Positions 35,975 through 51,585 of a stretch of 64,000 bases of DNA are shown in pieces. Made by a program: the position numbers and the translations under genes. The notes beneath the pieces are model-generated. The model saw only the letters and a list, made by a program, of their open reading frames with translations, was not told the DNA's origin and searched no databases. The stretch is from Hymenopus coronatus (Eukaryota > Arthropoda > Insecta > Mantodea > Hymenopodidae). Numbering within the stretch: the stretch's first letter is position 1; each line of letters begins with the position of its first letter. Location of the stretch: the NCBI GenBank assembly GCA_030762935.1, contig CM060883.1, positions 97,662,001-97,726,000 on the forward strand, in the 5' to 3' direction.

Positions 35975-38900
35975 CAGCCCTTGGAATTCCAAAGTTAGAC
36001 ACTTGACATATTTAACTAGACGATGTGACAACCCTTGGAATTCCTTAGATAGACACTTGACATATTTAACTGGATAATGTGACAGCTCTTGGAATTGCTT
36101 AGTTAGACACTTGACATATTTAACTAGATAATGTGACAGCCCTTGCAATTCCTTAGTTACACACTTGACATATTTAACTGGACAATGTGACAGCCCTTGG
36201 AATTCCTTAGTTAGTCACTTGACATATTTACCTGGAGAATGTGACAGCCCTTGTAATTCCTTAGTTAGACATTTGACATATTTAACTAGATAATGTGACA
36301 GCCCTTGGAATTCCTTAGTTAGACACTTGACATATTTAACTGGACAATGTGACAGACCTTGGAATTCCTTAGTTAGATACTTTACATATTTAACTAGATA
36401 ATGTGACTGCCCTTGGAATTACTTAGTTAGACACTTGACATATTTAACTAGATAATGTGACTGCCCTTGGAATTACTTAATTTGACACTTGACATATTAA
36501 TTATATAATGTGAATGCCCTTGGAATTCTTTAGTTAGACACTTGGCATATTTAACTAGATAATGTGACAGAACTTGGAATTCCTTAGTTAGACACTTGAC
36601 ATATTTAACTAGATAATGTGACAGCCCTTGGAATTGATTAGTTAGACACTTGACATATTTAACAAGATAATGTGACAGCCCTTGGAATTCCTTATTTAGA
36701 CACTTAACATATTTAACAAGATAATGTGACAGCCCTTTGAATTCCTTAGTTAGACACTTAACATAATTAACAAGATAATGTGCCAGCCCTTAGAATTCCT
36801 TAGTTAGACACTTGACACATTTAACTATATAATGTGAGTGCCCTTGGAATTCCTTAGTTAGACACTTGACATATTTAACTGGACATTGTGACAGAACTTG
36901 GAATTCCTTAGTTAGACACTTAACATAGTTAACTAGATAATGTGACAACCCTTGGAATTCCTTAGTTAGACACTTGACATATTTAAATGGATAATGAGAC
37001 AGCCCTTGGAATTCCTTAGTTAGACACTTGACATATTTCTTTGGATAATGTGACAGCCCTTGGAATTCATTAGTTAGACACTTGACAAATTTAACTGGAT
37101 AATGTAACAGTCCTTGGAATTCCTTAGTTAGACACTTGACATATTTAACTGTATAATGTGACAGCCCTTGGAATTCATTAGTTAGACACTTGATATATTT
37201 AGCTGGACAATGTGACAGCCCTTGGAATTCCTTAGTTAGACATTTGACATATTTAACTGGATAATGTGACAGCCCTTGGAAATCCTTAGTTAGACACTTG
37301 ACATATTTATCTGGAAATTGTGACAGCCCTTGGAATTCTTTATTAAGACACTTGACATATTTAACTGGATAATGTGACTGCCCTTGGAATTCCTTAGTTA
37401 GACACTTGACATATTTAACTGGATAATGTGACAGCCCTTGGAATTCATTAGGTAGACACTTGACATATTTAACTAGATAATGTGACAGCCTTAGGAATTC
37501 CTTAGTTAGACACTTGACATATTTAACTAGATAATGTGACAGCCCTTGGAATTCCTTAGTTAGACACTTGACATATTTAACAGGTTAATGTGACAGCCCT
37601 TGGAATTCCTTAGTAAGACACTTGACATATTTAACTGGATAATGTGACAGCCCATGGAATTCCTTAATTAGATACTTACATATTTAACTGGATAATGTGA
37701 CAGCCCTTGGAATTCAATAGCTAGACACTTGACATATTTAACTAGATAATGTGGCAGCCCTTGGAATTCCTTAGTTTGATACTTGACATATTTAACTGGA
37801 TAATGTGACAGCCCTTGGAATTCTTAGTTAGACACTTGACATTTTTAACTGGATAATGTGACAGCCCTTGGAATTCCTTAGTTAGACACTTGACATATTC
37901 AACTAGATAATGTGACAGCCCTTAGAATTCCTTAGTTAGACACTTGACATATTTAACTAGATAATGTGATGCCCTTAGAATTCCTTAGTGAGACACTTGA
38001 CATTTAACTGGATAATGTGATAGCCCTTGGAATTGCTTAGTAAGACACTTGACATATTTACCTGGATAATTTGACAGCCCTTGGAATTCTATAGTTAGAC
38101 ACTTGACATATTTAACTGGATAATGTGACAGCCCCTGGAGTTCCTTAGTTAGACACTTGACATATTTAACAGGATAATGTGACAGCCCTTAGAATTCCTT
38201 AGTAAGACACTTGACATATTTAACTGGATAATGTGACAGCCCTAGGAATACTTTAGTTAGACACTTGACATATTTAGCTCTATAATGTGACAGCCCTTGG
38301 AATTCATTAGTTAGACACTTGACAAATTTAACTGGATAATGTGACAGTCCTTGGAATTCCTTAGTTAGACACTTGACATATTTAACTGGATAATGTGACA
38401 GCCCTTGGAATTCATTAGTTAGACACTTGACATATTTAGCTGGACAATGTGACAGCCCTTGGAATTCCTTAGTTAGACATTTGACATATTTAACTGGATA
38501 ATGTGACAGCCCTTGGAAATCCTTAGTTAGACACTTGACATATTTATCTGGAAATTGTGACAGCCCTTGGAATTCTTTAGTAAGACACTTGACATATTTA
38601 ACTGGATAATGTGACTGCCCTTGGAATTCCTTAGTTAGACACTTGACATATTTAACTGGATAATGTGACAGCCCTTGGAATTCATTAGGTAGACACTTGA
38701 CATATTTAACTAGATAATGTGACAGCCTTAGGAATTCCTTAGTTAGACACTTGACATATTTAACTAGATAATGTGACAGCCCTTGGAATTCCTTAGTTAG
38801 ACACTTGACATACTTAACAGGTTAATGTGCCAGCCCTTGGAATTCCTTAGTTAGACACTTGACATATTTAACAGGATAATGTGACAGCCCTTAGAATTCC

Positions 38901-41900
38901 TTAGTAAGACACTTGACATATTTAACTGGATAATGTGACAGCCCTAGGAATACCTTAGTTAGACACTTGACATATTTAACTGGATAATGTGACAGTCCTT
39001 GGAATTCCTTAGTTAGACACTTGACATATTTAACTGGATAATGTGACAGCCCTTGGAATTCATTAGTTAGACACTTGACATATTTAGCTGGACAATGTGA
39101 CAGCCCTTGGAATTCCTTAGTTAGATATTTGACATATTTAACTGGATAATGTGACAGCCCTTGGAAATCCTTTGATAGACACTTGACATATTTATCTGGA
39201 AATTGTGACAGCCCTTGGAATTCTTTATTAAGACACTTGACATATTTAACTGGATAATGTGACTGCCCTTGGAATTCCTTAGTTAGACACTTGACATATT
39301 TATCTGGATAATGTGACAGCCCTTGGAATTCAATAGGTAGACACTTGACATATTTAACTAGATAATGTGACAGCCTTAGGAATTCCTTAGTTAGACACTT
39401 GACATATTTAACTAGATAATGTGACAGCCCTTGGAATTCCTTAGTTAGACACTTGACATATTTAACTAGATAATGTGACAGCCCTTGGAATTCCTTAGTT
39501 GGACACTTGACATATTTAACAGGATAATGTGACAGCCCTTGGAATTCCTTAGTAAGACACTTGACATATTTAACTGGATAATGTGACAGCCCATGGAATT
39601 CCTTAATTAGATACTTACATATTTATTGGATAATGTGACAGCCCTTGGAATTCCATAGTTAGACACTTGACATATGTAACTGGATAATGTGACAGCCCTT
39701 GTAATTCCTTAGTTAGACACTTGACATATATAATTATATATTGTGACAACCCTTGGAATTCATTAGTTAGACACTTGACATATTTAATTAGATAATGTGA
39801 CAGCCCTTGGAATTACTTAGTAAGACACTTGACATATTTAACTGGATAAAGTGACAGCCCTTTGAATTCCTTAGTTAGACACTTGACATATTTAACTGGA
39901 TAATGTGACAGCCCTTGGAATTCCTTAATTAGACACTTGACATATTTAAATGGATAATGTGACAGCACTTGGAATTCATTAGTTAGACACTTAACATATT
40001 TAACTGGATAATGTGACAGCCCTTGAAATTCCTTAGTTAGACAGTTGACATATTTAAGTAGATAATGTGACAGCCCTTGGAATTCCTTAGTTAGATACTT
40101 GACATATTTAACTAGATAATGTGACAGCCCTTGGAATTCCTTACATAGACACTTGCCATATTTAACTGGATAATGATTCAGTCCTTGGAATTCCTTAGTT
40201 AGACACTTGCCATATTTAACTAGACAATGTGACAACCCTTGCTATTCCTTAGTTAGACACTTGACATATTTAACTGGACATTGTTACAGAACTTGGAATT
40301 CCTTAGTTAGACACTCGACATATTTAATTAGATAATGTGACAGCCCCTGGAATTCCTTAGTTAGACACTTGACATATTTAACTGGATAATGTGACAGCCC
40401 TTGGAATTCCTTAGTTAGACACTTGATATATTTAACTGGATAATGTGACAGCCCTAGGAATTCCTTAGTTAGACACTTGACATATTTAACTAGATAATGT
40501 GATGCCCTTAGAATTCCTTAGTGAGACACTTGACATATTTAACTGGATAATGTGATAGCCCTTGGAATTCCTTAGTAAGACACTTGACATATTTACCTGG
40601 ATAATGTGACAGCCCTTGGAATTCCATAGTTAGACACTTGACATATTTAACTGGATAATGTGACAGCCCTTGGAGTTCCTTAGTTAGACACTTGATATAT
40701 TTAACTGGATAATGTGACAGCCCTTGGAATTCCAAAGTTAGACACTTGACATATTTAACTAGACGATGTGACAACCCTTGGAATTCCTTACATAGACACT
40801 TGACATATTTAACTGGATAATGTGACAGCTCTTGGAATTGCTTATTTAGACACTTGACATATTTAACTAGATAATGTGACAGCCCTTGCAATTCCTTAGT
40901 TACACACTTGACATATTTAACTGGACAATGTGACAGCCCTTGGAATTCCTTAGTTAGTCACTTGACATATTTACCTGGAGATTGTGACAGCCCTTGTAAT
41001 TCCTTAGTTAGACATTTGACATATTTAACTAGATAATGTGACAGCCCTTGGAATTCCTTAGTTAGACACTTGACATATTTAACTGGACAATGTGACAGAC
41101 CTTGGAATTCCTTAGTTAGATACTTTGCATATTTAACTAGATAATGTGACTGCCCTTGGAATTCCTTAGTTTGACACTTGACATATTTAACTAGATAATG
41201 TGACTGCCCTTGGAATTACTTAATTTGACACTTGACATATTAATTATATAATGTGAATGCCCTTGGAATTCTTTAGTTAGACACTTGGCATATTTAACTA
41301 GATAATGTGACAGAACTTGGAATTCCTTAGTTAGACACTTGACATATTTAACTAGATAATGTGACAGCCCTTGGAATTGATTAGTTAGACACTTGACATA
41401 TTTAACAAGATAATGTGACAGCCCTTGGAATTCCTTATTTAGATACTTAACATATTTAACAGGATAATGTGACAGCCCTTAGAATTCCTTAGTTAGACAC
41501 TTAACATATTTAACAAGATAATGTGCCAGCCCTTAGAATTCCTTAGTTAGACACTTGACACATTTAACTATATAATGTGAGTGCCCTTGGAATTCCTTAG
41601 TTAGACACTTGACATATTTAACTGGACATTGTGACAGAACTTGGAATTCCTTAGTTAGACACTTAACATAGTTAACTAGATAATGTGACAACCCTTGGAA
41701 TTCCTTAGTTAGACACTTGACATATTTAAATGGATAATGAGACAGCCCTTGGAATTCCTTAGTTAGACACTTGACATATTTCTTTGGATAATGTGACAGC
41801 CCTTGGAATTCATTAGTTAGACACTTGACATATTTAACTGGATTATGTGACAGCCCATGGAATACCTTAGTTAGACACTTACATATTTGACTGGATAATG

Positions 41901-42406
41901 ATACAGTCCTTGGAATTCTTTAGTTAGACACTTGACATATTTAACTGGATAATGTGAGAGCCCTAGGAATACCTTAGTTAGACACTTGACATATTTAACT
42001 CTATAATGTGACAGCCATTGGAATTCATTAGTTAGACACTTGACAAATTTAACTGGATAATGTGACAGTCCTTGGAATTCCTTAGTTAGACACTTGACAT
42101 ATTTAACTGTATAATGTGACAGCCCTTGGAATTCATTAGTTAGACACTTGACATATTTAGCTGGACAATGTGACAGCCCTTGGAATTCCTTAGTTAGACA
42201 TTTGACATATTTAACCGGATAATGTGACAGCCCTTGGAAATCCTTAGTTAGACACTTGACATATTTATCTGGAAATTGTGACAGCCCTTTGAATTCTTTA
42301 TTAAGACACTTGACATATTTAACTGGATAATGTGACAACCCTTGGAATTCCTTAGTTAGACACTTGACATATTTAACTGGATAATGTGACAGCCCTTGGA
42401 ATTCAT
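34590..42406. repeat. Large satellite duplication, 7,817-bp unit, copy 1
   Basis: Every recognisable block here recurs 7,817 bp downstream: 35070 and 42887, 35765 and 43582, 39813 and 47630, 40508 and 48325, 41871 and 49688. The match runs from 34590 to 42539, so about 133 bp is shared at the junction. A few private differences separate the copies, for example CTTGACAAATTT here versus CTTGAAAAATTT at about 46,135. Confidence 0.88.
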
Positions 42407-45400
42407 TAGGTAGACACTTGACATATTTAACTAGATAATGTGACAGCCTTAGGAATTCCTTAGTTAGACACTTGACATATTTAACTAGATAATGTGACAG
42501 CCCTTGGAATTCCTTAGTTAGACACTTGACATATTTAACTAGATAATGTGACAGCCCTTGGAATTTCTTAGTTGGACACTTGACATATTTAACAGGATAA
42601 TGTGACAGCCCTTGGAATTCCTTAGTAAGACACTTGACATATTTAACTGGATAATGTGACAGCCCATGGAATTCCTTAATTAGATACTTACATATTTAAC
42701 TGGATAATGTGACAGCCCTTGGAATTCCATAGTTAGACACTTGACATATGTAACTGGATAATGTGACAGCCCTTGGAATTCCTTAGTTAGACACTTGACA
42801 TATATAATTATATATTGTGACAACCCTTGGAATTCATTAGTTAGACACTTGACATATTTAATTAGATAATGTGACAGCCCTTGGAATTACTTAGTAAGAC
42901 ACTTGACATATTTAACTGGATAAAGTGAAAGCCCTTTGAATTCCTTAGTTAGACACTTGACATATTTAACTGGATAATGTGACAGCCCTTGGAATTCCTT
43001 AATTAGACACTTGACATATTTAAATGGATAATATGACAGCACTTGGAATTCATTAGTTAGACACTTAACATATTTAACTGGATAATGTGACAACCCTTGA
43101 AATTCCTTAATTAGACAGTTGACATATTTAAGTAGATAATGTGACAGCCCTTGGAATTCCTTAGTTAGATACTTGACATATTTAACTAGATAATGTGACA
43201 GCCCTTGGAATTCCTTACATAGACACTTGCCATATTTAACTGGATAATGATTCAGTCCTTGGAATTCCTTAGTTAGACACTTGCCATATTTAACTAGACA
43301 ATGTGACAACCCTTGCTATTCCTTAGTTAGACACTTGACATATTTAACTGGACATTGTTACAGAACTTGGAATTCCTTAGTTAGACACTCGACATATTTA
43401 ATTAGATAATGTGACAGCCCCTGGAATTCCTTAGTTAGACACTTGACATATTTAACTGGATAATGTGACAGCCCTTGGAATTCCTTAGTTAGACACTTGA
43501 TATATTTAACTGGATAATGTGACAGCCCTAGGAATTCCTTAGTTAGACACTTGACATATTTAACTAGATAATGTGATGCCCTTAGAATTCCTTAGTGAGA
43601 CACTTGACATATTTAACTGGATAATGTGATAGCCCTTGGAATTCCTTAGTAAGACACTTGACATATTTACCTGGATAATGTGACAGCCCTTGGAATTCCA
43701 TAGTTAGACACTTGACATATTTAACTGGATAATGTGACAGCCCTTGGTGTTCCTTAGTTAGACACTTGATATATTTAACTGGATAATGTGACAGCCCTTG
43801 GAATTCCAAAGTTAGACACTTGACATATTTAACTAGACGATGTGACAACCCTTGGAATTCCTTAGATAGACACTTGACATATTTAACTGGATAATGTGAC
43901 AGCTCTTGGAATTGCTTAGTTAGACACTTGACATATTTAACTAGATAATGTGACAGCCCTTGCAATTCCTTAGTTACACACTTGACATATTTAACTGGAC
44001 AATGTGACAGCCCTTGGAATTCCTTAGTTAGTCACTTGACATATTTACCTGGAGAATGTGACAGCCCTTGTAATTCCTTAGTTAGACATTTGACATATTT
44101 AACTAGATAATGTGACAGCCCTTGGAATTCCTTAGTTAGACACTTGACATATTTAACTGGACAATGTGACAGACCTTGGAATTCCTTAGTTAGATACTTT
44201 ACATATTTAACTAGATAATGTGACTGCCCTTGGAATTACTTAGTTAGACACTTGACATATTTAACTAGATAATGTGACTGCCCTTGGAATTACTTAATTT
44301 GACACTTGACATATTAATTATATAATGTGAATGCCCTTGGAATTCTTTAGTTAGACACTTGGCATATTTAACTAGATAATGTGACAGAACTTGGAATTCC
44401 TTAGTTAGACACTTGACATATTTAACTAGATAATGTGACAGCCCTTGGAATTGATTAGTTAGACACTTGACATATTTAACAAGATAATGTGACAGCCCTT
44501 GGAATTCCTTATTTAGACACTTAACATATTTAACAAGATAATGTGACAGCCCTTTGAATTCCTTAGTTAGACACTTAACATAATTAACAAGATAATGTGC
44601 CAGCCCTTAGAATTCCTTAGTTAGACACTTGACACATTTAACTATATAATGTGAGTGCCCTTGGAATTCCTTAGTTAGACACTTGACATATTTAACTGGA
44701 CATTGTGACAGAACTTGGAATTCCTTAGTTAGACACTTAACATAGTTAACTAGATAATGTGACAACCCTTGGAATTCCTTAGTTAGACACTTGACATATT
44801 TAAATGGATAATGAGACAGCCCTTGGAATTCCTTAGTTAGACACTTGACATATTTCTTTGGATAATGTGACAGCCCTTGGAATTCATTAGTTAGACACTT
44901 GACAAATTTAACTGGATAATGTAACAGTCCTTGGAATTCCTTAGTTAGACACTTGACATATTTAACTGTATAATGTGACAGCCCTTGGAATTCATTAGTT
45001 AGACACTTGATATATTTAGCTGGACAATGTGACAGCCCTTGGAATTCCTTAGTTAGACATTTGACATATTTAACTGGATAATGTGACAGCCCTTGGAAAT
45101 CCTTAGTTAGACACTTGACATATTTATCTGGAAATTGTGACAGCCCTTGGAATTCTTTATTAAGACACTTGACATATTTAACTGGATAATGTGACTGCCC
45201 TTGGAATTCCTTAGTTAGACACTTGACATATTTAACTGGATAATGTGACAGCCCTTGGAATTCATTAGGTAGACACTTGACATATTTAACTAGATAATGT
45301 GACAGCCTTAGGAATTCCTTAGTTAGACACTTGACATATTTAACTAGATAATGTGACAGCCCTTGGAATTCCTTAGTTAGACACTTGACATATTTAACAG

Positions 45401-48400
45401 GTTAATGTGACAGCCCTTGGAATTCCTTAGTAAGACACTTGACATATTTAACTGGATAATGTGACAGCCCATGGAATTCCTTAATTAGATACTTACATAT
45501 TTAACTGGATAATGTGACAGCCCTTGGAATTCAATAGCTAGACACTTGACATATTTAACTAGATAATGTGGCAGCCCTTGGAATTCCTTAGTTTGATACT
45601 TGACATATTTAACTGGATAATGTGACAGCCCTTGGAATTCTTAGTTAGACACTTGACATTTTTAACTGGATAATGTGACAGCCCTTGGAATTCCTTAGTT
45701 AGACACTTGACATATTCAACTAGATAATGTGACAGCCCTTAGAATTCCTTAGTTAGACACTTGACATATTTAACTAGATAATGTGATGCCCTTAGAATTC
45801 CTTAGTGAGACACTTGACATTTAACTGGATAATGTGATAGCCCTTGGAATTGCTTAGTAAGACACTTGACATATTTACCTGGATAATTTGACAGCCCTTG
45901 GAATTCTATAGTTAGACACTTGACATATTTAACTGGATAATGTGACAGCCCCTGGAGTTCCTTAGTTAGACACTTGACATATTTAACAGGATAATGTGAC
46001 AGCCCTTAGAATTCCTTAGTAAGACACTTGACATATTTAACTGGATAATGTGACAGCCCTAGGAATACTTTAGTTAGACACTTGACATATTTAGCTCTAT
46101 AATGTGACAGCCCTTGGAATTCATTAGTTAGACACTTGAAAAATTTAACTGGATAATGTGACAGTCCTTGGAATTCCTTAGTTAGACACTTGACATATTT
46201 AACTGGATAATGTGACAGCCCTTGGAATTCATTAGTTAGACACTTGACATATTTAGCTGGACAATGTGACAGCCCTTGGAATTCCTTAGTTAGACATTTG
46301 ACATATTTAACTGGATAATGTGACAGCCCTTGGAAATCCTTAGTTAGACACTTGACATATTTATCTGGAAATTGTGACAGCCCTTGGAATTCTTTAGTAA
46401 GACACTTGACATATTTAACTGGATAATGTGACTGCCCTTGGAATTCCTTAGTTAGACACTTGACATATTTAACTGGATAATGTGACAGCCCTTGGAATTC
46501 ATTAGGTAGACACTTGACATATTTAACTAGATAATGTGACAGCCTTAGGAATTCCTTAGTTAGACACTTGACATATTTAACTAGATAATGTGACAGCCCT
46601 TGGAATTCCTTAGTTAGACACTTGACATACTTAACAGGTTAATGTGCCAGCCCTTGGAATTCCTTAGTTAGACACTTGACATATTTAACAGGATAATGTG
46701 ACAGCCCTTAGAATTCCTTAGTAAGACACTTGACATATTTAACTGGATAATGTGACAGCCCTAGGAATACCTTAGTTAGACACTTGACATATTTAACTGG
46801 ATAATGTGACAGTCCTTGGAATTCCTTAGTTAGACACTTGACATATTTAACTGGATAATGTGACAGCCCTTGGAATTCATTAGTTAGACACTTGACATAT
46901 TTAGCTGGACAATGTGACAGCCCTTGGAATTCCTTAGTTAGATATTTGACATATTTAACTGGATAATGTGACAGCCCTTGGAAATCCTTTGATAGACACT
47001 TGACATATTTATCTGGAAATTGTGACAGCCCTTGGAATTCTTTATTAAGACACTTGACATATTTAACTGGATAATGTGACTGCCCTTGGAATTCCTTAGT
47101 TAGACACTTGACATATTTATCTGGATAATGTGACAGCCCTTGGAATTCAATAGGTAGACACTTGACATATTTAACTAGATAATGTGACAGCCTTAGGAAT
47201 TCCTTAGTTAGACACTTGACATATTTAACTAGATAATGTGACAGCCCTTGGAATTCCTTAGTTAGACACTTGACATATTTAACTAGATAATGTGACAGCC
47301 CTTGGAATTCCTTAGTTGGACACTTGACATATTTAACAGGATAATGTGACAGCCCTTGGAATTCCTTAGTAAGACACTTGACATATTTAACTGGATAATG
47401 TGACAGCCCATGGAATTCCTTAATTAGATACTTACATATTTATTGGATAATGTGACAGCCCTTGGAATTCCATAGTTAGACACTTGACATATGTAACTGG
47501 ATAATGTGACAGCCCTTGTAATTCCTTAGTTAGACACTTGACATATATAATTATATATTGTGACAACCCTTGGAATTCATTAGTTAGACACTTGACATAT
47601 TTAATTAGATAATGTGACAGCCCTTGGAATTACTTAGTAAGACACTTGACATATTTAACTGGATAAAGTGACAGCCCTTTGAATTCCTTAGTTAGACACT
47701 TGACATATTTAACTGGATAATGTGACAGCCCTTGGAATTCCTTAATTAGACACTTGACATATTTAAATGGATAATGTGACAGCACTTGGAATTCATTAGT
47801 TAGACACTTAACATATTTAACTGGATAATGTGACAGCCCTTGAAATTCCTTAGTTAGACAGTTGACATATTTAAGTAGATAATGTGACAGCCCTTGGAAT
47901 TCCTTAGTTAGATACTTGACATATTTAACTAGATAATGTGACAGCCCTTGGAATTCCTTACATAGACACTTGCCATATTTAACTGGATAATGATTCAGTC
48001 CTTGGAATTCCTTAGTTAGACACTTGCCATATTTAACTAGACAATGTGACAACCCTTGCTATTCCTTAGTTAGACACTTGACATATTTAACTGGACATTG
48101 TTACAGAACTTGGAATTCCTTAGTTAGACACTCGACATATTTAATTAGATAATGTGACAGCCCCTGGAATTCCTTAGTTAGACACTTGACATATTTAACT
48201 GGATAATGTGACAGCCCTTGGAATTCCTTAGTTAGACACTTGATATATTTAACTGGATAATGTGACAGCCCTAGGAATTCCTTAGTTAGACACTTGACAT
48301 ATTTAACTAGATAATGTGATGCCCTTAGAATTCCTTAGTGAGACACTTGACATATTTAACTGGATAATGTGATAGCCCTTGGAATTCCTTAGTAAGACAC

Positions 48401-50223
48401 TTGACATATTTACCTGGATAATGTGACAGCCCTTGGAATTCCATAGTTAGACACTTGACATATTTAACTGGATAATGTGACAGCCCTTGGAGTTCCTTAG
48501 TTAGACACTTGATATATTTAACTGGATAATGTGACAGCCCTTGGAATTCCAAAGTTAGACACTTGACATATTTAACTAGACGATGTGACAACCCTTGGAA
48601 TTCCTTACATAGACACTTGACATATTTAACTGGATAATGTGACAGCTCTTGGAATTGCTTATTTAGACACTTGACATATTTAACTAGATAATGTGACAGC
48701 CCTTGCAATTCCTTAGTTACACACTTGACATATTTAACTGGACAATGTGACAGCCCTTGGAATTCCTTAGTTAGTCACTTGACATATTTACCTGGAGATT
48801 GTGACAGCCCTTGTAATTCCTTAGTTAGACATTTGACATATTTAACTAGATAATGTGACAGCCCTTGGAATTCCTTAGTTAGACACTTGACATATTTAAC
48901 TGGACAATGTGACAGACCTTGGAATTCCTTAGTTAGATACTTTGCATATTTAACTAGATAATGTGACTGCCCTTGGAATTCCTTAGTTTGACACTTGACA
49001 TATTTAACTAGATAATGTGACTGCCCTTGGAATTACTTAATTTGACACTTGACATATTAATTATATAATGTGAATGCCCTTGGAATTCTTTAGTTAGACA
49101 CTTGGCATATTTAACTAGATAATGTGACAGAACTTGGAATTCCTTAGTTAGACACTTGACATATTTAACTAGATAATGTGACAGCCCTTGGAATTGATTA
49201 GTTAGACACTTGACATATTTAACAAGATAATGTGACAGCCCTTGGAATTCCTTATTTAGATACTTAACATATTTAACAAGATAATGTGACAGCCCTTAGA
49301 ATTCCTTAGTTAGACACTTAACATATTTAACAAGATAATGTGCCAGCCCTTAGAATTCCTTAGTTAGACACTTGACACATTTAACTATATAATGTGAGTG
49401 CCCTTGGAATTCCTTAGTTAGACACTTGACATATTTAACTGGACATTGTGACAGAACTTGGAATTCCTTAGTTAGACACTTAACATAGTTAACTAGATAA
49501 TGTGACAACCCTTGGAATTCCTTAGTTAGACACTTGACATATTTAAATGGATAATGAGACAGCCCTTGGAATTCCTTAGTTAGACACTTGACATATTTCT
49601 TTGGATAATGTGACAGCCCTTGGAATTCATTAGTTAGACACTTGACATATTTAACTGGATTATGTGACAGCCCATGGAATACCTTAGTTAGACACTTACA
49701 TATTTGACTGGATAATGATACAGTCCTTGGAATTCTTTAGTTAGACACTTGACATATTTAACTGGATAATGTGAGAGCCCTAGGAATACCTTAGTTAGAC
49801 ACTTGACATATTTAACTCTATAATGTGACAGCCATTGGAATTCATTAGTTAGACACTTGACAAATTTAACTGGATAATGTGACAGTCCTTGGAATTCCTT
49901 AGTTAGACACTTGACATATTTAACTGTATAATGTGACAGCCCTTGGAATTCATTAGTTAGACACTTGACATATTTAGCTGGACAATGTGACAGCCCTTGG
50001 AATTCCTTAGTTAGACATTTGACATATTTAACCGGATAATGTGACAGCCCTTGGAAATCCTTAGTTAGACACTTGACATATTTATCTGGAAATTGTGACA
50101 GCCCTTTGAATTCTTTATTAAGACACTTGACATATTTAACTGGATAATGTGACAACCCTTGGAATTCCTTAGTTAGACACTTGACATATTTAACTGGATA
50201 ATGTGACAGCCCTTGGAATTCAT
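42407..50223. repeat. Large satellite duplication, 7,817-bp unit, copy 2
   Basis: Direct tandem partner of 34590-42406. Its right part (from 45,065) was later included in the 6,521-bp duplication. Confidence 0.88.
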
Positions 50224-51585
50224 TAGGTAGACACTTGACATATTTAACTAGATAATGTGACAGCCTTAGGAATTCCTTAGTTAGACACTTGACATATTTA
50301 ACTAGATAATGTGACAGCCCTTGGAATTCCTTAGTTAGACACTTGACATATTTAACAGGTTAATGTGACAGCCCTTGGAATTCCTTAGTAAGACACTTGA
50401 CATATTTAACTGGATAATGTGACAGCCCATGGAATTCCTTAATTAGATACTTACATATTTAACTGGATAATGTGGTAGCCCTTGGAATTCCATAGTTAGA
50501 CACTTGACATATGTAACTGGATAATGTGACAGCCCTTGGAATTCCTTATTTAGACACTTGACATATATAATTATATATTGTGACAACCCTTGGAATTCAT
50601 TAGTTAGACACTTGACATATTTAATTAGATAATGTGACAGCCCTTGGAATTACTTAGTAAGACACTTGACATATTTAACTGGATAAAGTGACAGCCCTTG
50701 GAATTCCTTAGTTAGACACTTGGCATATTTAAATGGATAATGTGACAGCACTTGTAATTCATTAATTAGACACTTAACATATTTAACTGGATAATGTGAC
50801 AGCCCTTGGAATTCCTTATTTAGACATTTGGCATATTTAACTGGATAATGTGACAGCCCTTGGTATTCCTTAGTTAGACAGTTGACATATTTAACTAGAT
50901 AATGTGGCAGCCCTTGGAATTCCTTAGTTTGATACTTGACATATTTAACTGGATAATGTGACAGCCCTTGGAATTCTTAGTTAGACACTTGACATTTTTA
51001 ACTGGATAATGTGACAGCCCTTTGAATTCCTTAGTTAGACACTTGACATATTCAACTAGATAATGTGACAGACCTTAGAATTCCTTAGTTAGACACTTGA
51101 CATATTTAACTAGATAATGTGATGCCCTTAGAATTCCTTAGTGAGACACTTGACATATTTAACTGGATAATGTGATAGCCCTTGGAATTGCTTAGTAAGA
51201 CACTTGACATATTTACCTGGATAATTTGACAGCCCTTGGAATTCTATAGTTAGACACTTGACATATTTAACTGGATAATGTGACAGCCCCTGGAGTTCCT
51301 TAGTTAGACACTTGACATATTTAACAGGATTTTGTGACAGCCCTTAGAATTCCTTAGTAAGACACTTGACATATTTAACTGGATAATGTGACAGCCCTAG
51401 GAATACCTTAGTTAGACACTTGACATATTTAACTCTGTAATGTGACAGCCCTTGGAATTCATTAGTTAGTCACTTGACAAATTTAACTGGATAATGTTAC
51501 AGTCCTTGGAATTCCTTAGTTAGACACTTGACATATTTAACTGGATAATGTGACAGCCCTTGGAATTCCTTAGTTATACACTTGG
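45065..51585. repeat. Large satellite duplication, 6,521-bp unit, copy 1
   Basis: Blocks recur 6,521 bp later: 47630 and 54151, 48325 and 54846, 49688 and 56209. The match begins after a mismatch at 45064/51585 and ends before a mismatch at 51613/58134, leaving 27 bp of shared sequence at the junction. I found no difference between the copies in the lines I compared. The offset is 121 monomers minus 13 bp. Confidence 0.9.
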
